A DNA stretch of 13,897 nucleotides from positions 1 to 13,897 of the forward strand of contig CAZHTS010000112.1 in NCBI GenBank assembly GCA_964535315.1, in the 5' to 3' direction. The translations under genes were made by a program, and so were the position numbers. This DNA comes from CAZHTS01 sp964535315. Lineage in GTDB: Bacteria > Chloroflexota > Anaerolineae > Anaerolineales > Anaerolineaceae. Shown one piece after another: positions 8,144-13,897 of the stretch; the first letter of the stretch is position 1; each line of letters begins with the position of its first letter. Below the pieces are notes generated by a model. That model was not told the origin of the DNA. It was given only the letters and a program-made list of their open reading frames with translations, and searched no databases.

Positions 8144-9921
8144 GCCGGTTTCTCCAATGCCGCCGGCTCAAACAGCGGTGTGAGGCGTGGCGCGGGGGTG
8201 TCGCCTAACTGCGAGGAAAAGATTTCACGATAAATCGGGCTGCTGGCCATCAGTTCGGCGTGGGTGCCCTGAGCGACCAGGCGGCCATCTTCGAGCACCA
8301 GGATCTGGTCGGCGGTCAATACGGTGCTGATGCGCTGGGCGATGACAATACTGGTGCGCCCGGCCATGATGCCGGCCAGAGCGGCCTGGATGCGGCTTTC
8401 GGTCTCGGCGTCGACGGCGCTGGTGCTGTCATCCAGGATCAGCACCGCCGGTTTGATCAGCAGCGTGCGGGCGATGGCGATGCGTTGTTTTTGGCCGCCC
8501 GAGAGATTAACGCCGCGCTGGCCGAGTTGGGTGTCGTATCCCTGCGGCAGATGCCGGATGAATTCGTGCGCCTGGGCTGCCCTGGCGGCGGCGATCACTT
8601 CCTCGTCGCTGGCCTGCGGGCGACCGTACCGGATGTTGTCGCGAATCGAACCGGAGAACAGCACCACGTCTTGCAGGGCGATGCCGATGTGCTGGCGCAG
8701 GGCGTTTTGTTTGTAGCGGCGTATGTCGATGCCGTCCAGGGTGATGCGTCCGGCGGTGGGGTCGTAGAAGCGCGGGATGAGGTGCACCAGGGTGGATTTG
8801 CCCGAACCGGTGGCGCCCAACACCGCCACCACTTTCCCCGGCTCGGCGCGGAAACTGATGTCGTGCAAGACGGCATGTTCCTCGCCGTCGTAACTGAAGG
8901 TTACGTGTTCAAAGCACACCAGACCGCGCGGGGCGGGTATCTCCAGGGCAGACGGTTCGTCCTGAATGGCGGGGACGCTGTCCAACACCTCGCCGATGCG
9001 GTCGGTGGAAGCCTGCGCCCGCGATACCTGTACCAGCATCATGGCGACCATCAACAGTGAGTTCAGCGCCCGCAGCAGATAGTTAATGAAAGCAATCAAC
9101 TGCCCGGCCTGCAACGACCCGGCGACGACCTGCAGGCCGCCGAACCACACGGCGCCGACCAATCCCAGGTTCATCGCCAGCATCATGACCGGCATGATCA
9201 CCGCCATCCACTGCATGGCCTGGATGGTCTGGTCGCGCAGTTCGTCGTTGGCGCGGTTGAAACGGTTCTCTTCGTAACCGGCGCGTACGAAGGCTTTGAC
9301 GACCCGTACACCGGCCAGGTATTCTTGCAGGATGGTATTGAGCCGGTCGAGCCGCTTTTGCACGGCGCTGAAGAGCGGGTAGGCGCGGCGGGAGACCAGC
9401 ACCAGGGCAATAATGACAAACGGCATCAATATCGCCAGCAGCAAGGCCAGGCGCGGGCTGGTAATTACCGCCATGATCAGACTGCCGACGACCATCAGCG
9501 GGGCGCGCACCATGATGCGCAGCATGACCAGCACCAACTGCCCGACCTGGGTCACGTCGTTGGTCAGGCGGGTGACGAGCTGACCGGTGTCCAGTTCGTC
9601 CAGGTTTTCAAAGGAGAGCGATTGTACCTTGCGAAACAGGGCGCTGCGCAGGTCGGCGCTGTAGGCCTGTGAGACATGAACCGAAACGGCGGTGTTGCCA
9701 ATGCCGCCCACGGCGCCGATGAAGGCCAGCGCGATCATCCACAACCCGGTACGCAGCACAACGGGCATGTCCAGGTTGGCAATGCCGACGTCGACGATGG
9801 TTTCGAGCAGACGGGGCTGCATCAGGTCCATGATTACCTCGACCAGCATCAGCAGCGGGGCGAGGATCACCAGTTTCCAGTATGGCCGCAAATAGGCGGC
9901 AAGCTTTTTTAATGAACGCAT
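8140..9921 (-). CDS. ABC exporter half-transporter with degenerate ATPase site
   Basis: This is the other half of the heterodimeric exporter, 593 residues. The membrane domain is about 15-310. In the nucleotide-binding domain Walker A is GATGSGKST (369-377), the Q-loop is Gln417 and the signature is LSGGQ (473-477). Walker B reads ILDDSTS, with Asp498 in place of the catalytic Glu, and the switch histidine is replaced by Gln529 (IAQRIST). Both changes mark the non-hydrolysing site of heterodimeric exporters such as TM287, LmrC and BmrC. Its intact signature would complete the partner's active site. The ATG at 9921 has GAGG (minus strand) five bases upstream. It is the first gene of the unit; I could not assign a convincing promoter. 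Confidence 0.95.
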   Translation of the reverse strand: MRSLKKLAAYLRPYWKLVILAPLLMLVEVIMDLMQPRLLETIVDVGIANLDMPVVLRTGLWMIALAFIGAVGGIGNTAVSVHVSQAYSADLRSALFRKVQSLSFENLDELDTGQLVTRLTNDVTQVGQLVLVMLRIMVRAPLMVVGSLIMAVITSPRLALLLAILMPFVIIALVLVSRRAYPLFSAVQKRLDRLNTILQEYLAGVRVVKAFVRAGYEENRFNRANDELRDQTIQAMQWMAVIMPVMMLAMNLGLVGAVWFGGLQVVAGSLQAGQLIAFINYLLRALNSLLMVAMMLVQVSRAQASTDRIGEVLDSVPAIQDEPSALEIPAPRGLVCFEHVTFSYDGEEHAVLHDISFRAEPGKVVAVLGATGSGKSTLVHLIPRFYDPTAGRITLDGIDIRRYKQNALRQHIGIALQDVVLFSGSIRDNIRYGRPQASDEEVIAAARAAQAHEFIRHLPQGYDTQLGQRGVNLSGGQKQRIAIARTLLIKPAVLILDDSTSAVDAETESRIQAALAGIMAGRTSIVIAQRISTVLTADQILVLEDGRLVAQGTHAELMASSPIYREIFSSQLGDTPAPRLTPLFEPAALEKPA

Positions 9922-10015
9922 TCAATCCTCGAGGCTTTTTCGTCTTGCAGAGGGTGTAATGGATTTGGGCAATATCTGCCAGCCGGGGGAAAGGCGCAAA
10001 TGACGTGGTTGCTGA

Positions 10016-10050
10016 AGGGGACGGCGTGCGCACGCAGCAGCCCGTCCCCT
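10016..10050. repeat. Strong inverted repeat in the divergent ABC/fic intergenic region
   Basis: AGGGGACGG (10016-10024) and CCGTCCCCT (10042-10050) are perfectly complementary. The loop contains a 10-bp perfect palindrome CGTGCGCACG (10025-10034). No T run follows on either strand, so it is not an ordinary terminator. Outside it, GGCGCAAATG (9993-10002) and GGCGCATTTG (10056-10065) are similar words flanking the hairpin. It may be a regulator site or a leader structure in the ABC transcript. The remaining bases of this 236-bp intergenic stretch hold only the fic promoter. Confidence 0.55.
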
Positions 10051-10133
10051 GCGTTGGCGCATTTGGGTACCGGTATTAGCCGGATAATTAAAAGGCGATT
10101 CATTGCACCTGTCAAGAAGGTTTTTTGCAACTG

Positions 10134-10151
10134 TGCTATACTCACAAAGAG
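10134..10151 (+). promoter_or_regulatory. Extended -10 promoter and ribosome site of fic
   Basis: TGC followed by TATACT (10134-10142) is a good extended -10 box. The -35 region (around 10114-10119) is poor. The start of transcription would be about 10149, close to the AAAGAG (10146-10151) that serves as a weak ribosome site before the ATG at 10158, so the leader would be very short, about nine bases. Confidence 0.5.
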
Positions 10152-10157
10152 ATAATA

Positions 10158-11270
10158 ATGAACGAATCCTGGCGGCCTCAATATCGTATTACCCCGCAAC
10201 TGGCGCGCTGGCTCATGGAAATTGAAGCCGCACGTACGGTGATGGCGCACACGCCTTTATCTCCGGCGGCAGAAGCAGAGCTGCGCCAACGGATGCGAAT
10301 CCGCGCCACCCATTATTCTACGCAGATCGAGGGGAACCGGCTTACGCTGGAACAGGCCGAACGGGTCATTCAATCCAGAAATATTGCTATCCACGGACGT
10401 GAACGAGATGTTCGCGAGGTGCGGAATTATTGGAGCGCTCTGGTACGCGTTGAAGAATGGGCTGCTCAGGGGCAGATGCTGACGGAGGATCTGGTACGCC
10501 GTTTACATGCACTGGTAGAGTACGGGCCACGTTCAAAGGCGACCTCGTATCGAGATGGACAGAATGTTATCCGCGATACAACCAGCGGAGGGATCGTTTA
10601 TCTGCCACCTGAGGCGAGCGATGTGCCGGGATTAATGACCGGCCTGGTTAAATGGGTCAACCAGGCCGAGAAAGAAAAAATACCGGTGCCACTGATTGCT
10701 GGCCTGACCCACTATCAGTTTGTTACCATTCATCCCTATTACGATGGTAACGGACGAACGGCTCGTCTGCTGGCGACTTTTATCCTTCACCGCAACGGCT
10801 ATGGGTTAAATGGGTTCTTCTCATTGGAAGAATATCATGCCCGTGACCTGGCTGGTTACTATGATGCCTTGACCGTTCACCCGCATCATAATTATTATGA
10901 GGGGCGGGCGGAGGCGGACCTTACCTCATGGTTGACTTATTTTACCGGTTTGCTGGCCGAGGTGTTCGGTGCAGCAAAAGATGAGGCGTTAAGGTTGAAG
11001 GAAGCCCCTTATGAAGCGGAACCGGAGATTTTGAGGCGTCTGGATCATCGCGCCCGGGTTGTGTTGGGTTTATTTGCGGCTGAACGAGTAATAACAACTC
11101 CTCAGATAGCCAGAGCGCTGGGGCTTTCAGATCGTATGGCGCGTAATCTGATCCAGGGGTGGTTGCAACAGGGTTGGCTGGTGATTGTCGATGACTCCCG
11201 GCGTAACCGCTCCTACGAGTTATCGGCAACTTATCGGCAATTCATCGGCAATTCATCGGCAATAAACTGA
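10158..11270 (+). CDS. Fic domain protein with N-terminal inhibitory motif and C-terminal winged helix
   Basis: Fic proteins usually transfer AMP from ATP to Ser, Thr or Tyr of a target protein. The 370 residues contain the Fic motif HPYYDGNGRTAR (192-203) with catalytic His192. An N-terminal inhibitory motif S-x3-E-G (Ser54, Glu58, Gly59) defines a class II enzyme that holds itself inactive until the Glu is displaced. A winged-helix segment (about 295-355) ends the protein, as in many stand-alone Fic proteins of this type. The target is unknown. An earlier TTG at 10125 falls upstream of the promoter box and is rejected. The last 16 codons are encoded by a tandem 11-bp repeat. The gene reads more AT-rich than its neighbours. 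An acetyltransferase gene starts 18 bases after the stop. Confidence 0.92.
   Translation: MNESWRPQYRITPQLARWLMEIEAARTVMAHTPLSPAAEAELRQRMRIRATHYSTQIEGNRLTLEQAERVIQSRNIAIHGRERDVREVRNYWSALVRVEEWAAQGQMLTEDLVRRLHALVEYGPRSKATSYRDGQNVIRDTTSGGIVYLPPEASDVPGLMTGLVKWVNQAEKEKIPVPLIAGLTHYQFVTIHPYYDGNGRTARLLATFILHRNGYGLNGFFSLEEYHARDLAGYYDALTVHPHHNYYEGRAEADLTSWLTYFTGLLAEVFGAAKDEALRLKEAPYEAEPEILRRLDHRARVVLGLFAAERVITTPQIARALGLSDRMARNLIQGWLQQGWLVIVDDSRRNRSYELSATYRQFIGNSSAIN
11220..11263 (+). repeat. Four tandem copies of an 11-bp unit at the 3' end of fic
   Basis: The units TTATCGGCAAC, TTATCGGCAAT, TCATCGGCAAT and TCATCGGCAAT sit head to tail and end five bases before the fic TGA. Eleven is not a multiple of three, so a gain or loss of one unit changes the reading frame. 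With five units a TAA appears at once. With three the frame runs on about 24 codons into the acetyltransferase gene. Confidence 0.9.
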
Positions 11271-11288
11271 CGGAAAGGACGCTATCCA

Positions 11289-11819
11289 TTGGAGACCATT
11301 GCACCCGTCATTCGTTATGCTACGGCAGCGGACGCTGAATTGTTGGCCGGGCTGGGCGCCCGGACGTTTTTCGATTCTTTTGCCGCAGAGAACACGCCGG
11401 AAAACATGAGCGCTTATCTGGCGTCTGCGTTTGGGCCGGAGCGCCAGGCGGCGGAAATTGCCGATCCGGCGACCATTTTCTTGATTGCCGAGATCGCCGG
11501 GACGGCGGCGGGTTATGCGCGCCTGAAGATGGGAGCGGCGCCGGCGTGCATCAACGGCGAACGTCCGGTCGAGATCGTACGGTTTTATGCCTGTAAGGAG
11601 TGGATCGGGCGCGGTGTTGGCCCGGCGCTGATGCAGGCCTGCCTGGATGAGGCAGCCCGGCGCGGCTGTGACTATCTGTGGCTGGATGTGTGGGAACAAA
11701 ATCCGCGGGCGATCGCCTTTTATCGCAAATGGGGCTTTGTCGAGGCAGGGACACAGACATTTCAACTGGGAGATGACCTGCAGCGCGATCTGCTCATGCA
11801 GCGCCCCGCGCCGATGTGA
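11289..11819 (+). CDS. GNAT family N-acetyltransferase, PaiA-like
   Basis: This protein would transfer the acetyl group of acetyl-CoA to an amine. The 176 residues fit one GNAT domain: the acetyl-CoA pyrophosphate loop lies in WIGRGVGPALM (105-115), after the beta4 strand VEIVRFYA (94-101), and the C-terminal strand-helix LDVWEQNPRAIAFYRKWGF (132-150) is well conserved. The N-terminal part (TFFDSF, NTPENMSAYL) recalls PaiA polyamine acetyltransferases, but the substrate is not decided. The start is a TTG at 11289 with AAAGGA (11274-11279) nine bases upstream; no ATG is available at a family-like position. It follows fic by 18 bases, so they probably share a transcript. Its stop is four bases from the convergent DUF2804 stop, with no terminator visible. 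Confidence 0.87.
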   Translation: METIAPVIRYATAADAELLAGLGARTFFDSFAAENTPENMSAYLASAFGPERQAAEIADPATIFLIAEIAGTAAGYARLKMGAAPACINGERPVEIVRFYACKEWIGRGVGPALMQACLDEAARRGCDYLWLDVWEQNPRAIAFYRKWGFVEAGTQTFQLGDDLQRDLLMQRPAPM

Positions 11820-11823
11820 CCGC

Positions 11824-12864
11824 TTACCAGCGCGCCTGATGTTCCTCGGCCCAGCCGGCAACGTCAGCGATGGGGTAGGCGCGCCCATCGGCGGCGGTGA
11901 TCGTCCCCGAGAATTTGCCGATCATCTGATGCACTTCGGAACGCAGGATGTACAGATCGGTGCGCGCCACCCGCTCGAAGAATGGCGTGAAAGTCAGATC
12001 CACCTGGTTGGAGAAGGCCGTCTTCAGCCGCCAGGGTTTCATGAATTGCTGCGGGTCGTATTCAAAGATCACGTCTTCGCACAGGCGTTCCAGGCGACCG
12101 GCGATCAACAGCGCATTTTCGCTGGTGCCCGACCCGTCTGTCCAGCCGGCGCCCAGGTTGGCGCCGACGTAATGCGGACCGACCCGGGTGGAAAACGAAG
12201 ACCAGTTCCAGAAGGAGTGGTATTTCCAGATGCCGCGCCCAAAATCCAGGCAGCCAAAGTCACGCTGCGGTTCCAATGTCAGCGTTTTGGAAGCAAGGCG
12301 GAGCGTTCCGCTTGCCGGCAGGCAGTTTTGTTTGGAGGTAAAGTGATAGCGGTCTGCACTCCAGGGGATGACTACATTTAGCGATTCCAGACCGTTGGGC
12401 CGTTCCAGGTGCAGTTGGGCATCCAGTCTGGCGCCGTTAAAGTCCGGGCTGTGCACTTCGATCTCAACCTGTGGGCCCTGATCGATAAAGGTGAGGGTCA
12501 TGTCTTTGTGCTGAAATTCGATGCACCCCGTCACCGTTTCAGGCAGCCGGCAGCCTTTGCCAAGGGGCGTCATTACCGTTTTTTCGATGAACTGGCGCGT
12601 GTTGAAATCCAGGTAGTAGGCAAACGCCAGGCCCATGTAGTCGATGTTGGAAAGGGTCACCGAGAACAGAAAATCTGGCCCGACCACACACCAGTAATTC
12701 CAACGTTTTTTGCGCAGCCAGGAGCCGCGCAGGTTGGAGACCTGTACCGGCTGGCGCGACCAGCCGACACAGGCCGGGTTGAGCCGGCCATCCGCCAGGC
12801 TGGTTGGGATAGGGGAGGATGGAGAAAGTTCGCGTTCGTCGTAGCGCTGATAGGATGGGGTCAT
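11824..12864 (-). CDS. DUF2804 family protein
   Basis: I recognise this as the DUF2804 family; its biochemical role is unknown. The 346 residues show family hallmarks: WSRQPVQVSNLRGSW (35-49) and RKKRWNYWCVVG (51-62) near the start, DYMGLAFAYYLDF (75-87), GRGIWKYHSFWNWSSFS (209-225), NLGAGWTDGSG (236-246), and the C-terminal HQMIGKFSGTI (312-322) followed by GWAEEHQARW. It is rich in Trp, Tyr and Phe and predicted mostly beta-stranded, with no signal peptide or membrane span, so a soluble lipid- or pigment-binding-like barrel is possible but unproven. The ATG at 12864 has GGGAGA (minus strand) four bases upstream. It is divergent from the Fpg-like gene. Confidence 0.88.
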   Translation of the reverse strand: MTPSYQRYDERELSPSSPIPTSLADGRLNPACVGWSRQPVQVSNLRGSWLRKKRWNYWCVVGPDFLFSVTLSNIDYMGLAFAYYLDFNTRQFIEKTVMTPLGKGCRLPETVTGCIEFQHKDMTLTFIDQGPQVEIEVHSPDFNGARLDAQLHLERPNGLESLNVVIPWSADRYHFTSKQNCLPASGTLRLASKTLTLEPQRDFGCLDFGRGIWKYHSFWNWSSFSTRVGPHYVGANLGAGWTDGSGTSENALLIAGRLERLCEDVIFEYDPQQFMKPWRLKTAFSNQVDLTFTPFFERVARTDLYILRSEVHQMIGKFSGTITAADGRAYPIADVAGWAEEHQARW

Positions 12865-12935
12865 CTTGTCTCCCGATTCTTTTTATTGTGCTGTGGGCGG
12901 GTGTAAGTACCGTTTTCATAACGGATTTCATTTTC

Positions 12936-12966
12936 ATTGTAGCAGTTCTGGCGAAAATGGTACAAT
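12936..12966. promoter_or_regulatory. Two face-to-face promoters sharing 31 bp (DUF2804 and Fpg-like genes)
   Basis: Plus strand: -35 TTGTAG (12937-12942), 18-base spacer, extended -10 TGG with TACAAT (12958-12966). Minus strand: -35 TTGTAC (12965 down to 12960), 18-base spacer, -10 TACAAT (12941 down to 12936). The -10 of each promoter overlaps the -35 of the other, because the segment is the inverted repeat ATTGTA-N19-TACAAT. Predicted leaders are about 65 bases on each side. A small hairpin CCGTT-TTCAT-AACGG (12910-12924) lies on the DUF2804 side. Confidence 0.6.
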
Positions 12967-13037
12967 TATTTTCAGGTCGTGATCCGCAGGCGGTCGGTCA
13001 GGGGAGGTCTTTTGCGGCGGAACGAATGGAGGAAACG

Positions 13038-13871
13038 ATGTTTGAGGTTCCCGAATATATCACTCTGGCAAAACAAATGGACGCCACAATCAAGGGCAAG
13101 GTCATCCAGCATGGCAGCCTGGGGAACTCACCCCACAAGTTTGTCTGGTACAACCAGACACACGAGGCGTTTACCGGATTAACCACCGGCAAGACGGTCG
13201 GGACGGCAACGGTTAAAGGACGCTGGTTGCTGCTGGCGCTGGAGCCTGGCTATGTGCTGGTGCTGGGCGAGTGCGGCGGCAAGGTGTTGTATCATCCGGC
13301 CGGGACGCGGCGTCTGCCGGATAAATACCACCTCTGGCTGACCTTTCAGGATGGTTCGGTATTGACGGTCACGACGCAAATGTGGGGGGCGATGGAGTTA
13401 TATCCTGCCGGACAGGAACAGGAGCGGCAGTATATCCAGGGGATGCGGGTCACGCCGGTTGAGCCGGCTTTTACCTATGACTATTTTTCGGAGTTGATCG
13501 ATGTGTTGTTGCAGGGCGAGAAACGCAGCGCCAAGAGCCTGCTGACGCAAGATCAATTGATCCCCGGGCTAGGGAATGCGATTGCCCAGGATATTCTGTT
13601 TCGCGCTCGCCTGCACCCACGCCGGGCGTTATCTGAACTGAGTGGCGGGCAACGCCGCGATCTATATCAGGCGATTGTGGATACGGTTAACGAAGTGATT
13701 GCCAAAGGAGGGCGCAACGACGAGACCGATCTGTTCAACCAGGCGGGGCAGTATGTACGGATCATGGATAGCAACGCTGCCGGTAAACCCTGCCCGGAAT
13801 GCGGTACGGTGGTGCAAAAAATGCAATACCTGGGCGGGGCGTGCTATTTTTGCCCGCAGTGCCAGGTCTGA
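13038..13871 (+). CDS. Fpg/Nei-family DNA glycosylase-like protein with substituted catalytic N terminus
   Basis: The fold is that of formamidopyrimidine-DNA glycosylases, which remove oxidised bases and cut the strand. Of 277 residues, an N-terminal beta-sandwich is followed by the helix-two-turn-helix region LLTQDQLIPGLGNAIAQD (168-185, with conserved Asn180) and a C-terminal zinc finger (Cys252, Cys255, Cys272, Cys275, ending FCPQCQ). Canonical enzymes begin MPELPE and use Pro2 as the nucleophile; this one begins MFEVPEY, with Phe2 but Glu3, Pro5 and Glu6 kept. The conserved beta-hairpin Lys appears as Arg62, and the HLxMSG motif as LGECGG (76-81). The reaction may therefore be altered or lost. 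The ATG at 13038 has GGAGG (13028-13032) five bases upstream; longer frames cross the promoter. Confidence 0.9.
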   Translation: MFEVPEYITLAKQMDATIKGKVIQHGSLGNSPHKFVWYNQTHEAFTGLTTGKTVGTATVKGRWLLLALEPGYVLVLGECGGKVLYHPAGTRRLPDKYHLWLTFQDGSVLTVTTQMWGAMELYPAGQEQERQYIQGMRVTPVEPAFTYDYFSELIDVLLQGEKRSAKSLLTQDQLIPGLGNAIAQDILFRARLHPRRALSELSGGQRRDLYQAIVDTVNEVIAKGGRNDETDLFNQAGQYVRIMDSNAAGKPCPECGTVVQKMQYLGGACYFCPQCQV

Positions 13872-13887
13872 CGTAATCAGATCTGGC
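13861..13887 (+). repeat. Stem-loop spanning the stop codon of the Fpg-like gene
   Basis: GCCAGGTCTGA (13861-13871) pairs with TCAGATCTGGC (13877-13887) across a 5-base loop, 11 pairs including one G-U. It includes the TGA stop and is followed by A5, not T, so an intrinsic terminator is not supported in the plus direction. The window ends ten bases later. Confidence 0.4.
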
Positions 13888-13897
13888 AAAAACTCCT

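Noticed and set aside
10016..10050. Intrinsic terminator in the ABC/fic gap
   Set aside because: The stem is strong but no T run follows on either strand, and both flanking operons point away from it.
11220..11263. CRISPR array
   Set aside because: The repeats are 11 bp, directly adjacent without spacers, and inside a coding sequence.
12819..13037. Extended N terminus for the Fpg-like protein
   Set aside because: The added residues cross the predicted promoter, do not resemble the family, and the ATG at 13038 has an ideal ribosome site.

Overview
The window (about 13.9 kb, GC-rich, both strands densely coded) looks like ordinary chromosome of a free-living bacterium. The mix of genes (a GyrA with a GyrA box, a DUF2804 protein, a VC1184-type class V aminotransferase, an Fpg-like protein starting MFEVPEY, and single-domain biotin ligase) fits Chloroflexota, most likely Anaerolineae. 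That assignment is inference from family resemblance, not a search. There is no prophage, integrase, insertion sequence, rRNA or CRISPR array.

Layout. 1-76 (-): tRNA-Val(CAC) with its own strong promoter. 268-2763 (+): gyrA, complete, preceded by a leader with a palindrome. 2777-2861: large branched inverted repeat, probably a bidirectional terminator. 2874-3900 (-): biotin-protein ligase followed by a 73-residue single-span membrane protein. 3964-3993: clean intrinsic terminator for the next gene. 4016-4435 (-): Hsp20. 4583-6198 (+): a small acidic protein translationally coupled to a PLP enzyme. 6203-6291: two hairpins between convergent units. 6308-9921 (-): two ABC exporter half-transporters overlapping by ATGA, forming a heterodimer with one degenerate ATP site. 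9922-10157: divergent intergenic region with a strong hairpin. 10158-11819 (+): a class II Fic protein and a GNAT acetyltransferase in one unit. 11824-12864 (-): DUF2804 protein. 13038-13871 (+): Fpg/Nei-like protein with a substituted catalytic N terminus.

How the genes relate. Most are housekeeping or stress genes: DNA topology (GyrA), biotin attachment (BirA), protein folding (Hsp20), export (ABC pair) and possibly DNA repair (Fpg-like). The least understood parts are the coupled small-protein/aminotransferase pair; the Fic-GNAT pair, whose fic 3' end is an 11-bp minisatellite that runs to the stop codon; and the divergent DUF2804/Fpg-like pair, whose two predicted promoters occupy the same 31 bp face to face.

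I did not find a clear-cut new multi-gene system. The best candidates for something undescribed are the Fpg-like protein without Pro2, its mirrored promoter shared with DUF2804, the repeat-tailed fic, and the palindromic element after gyrA.
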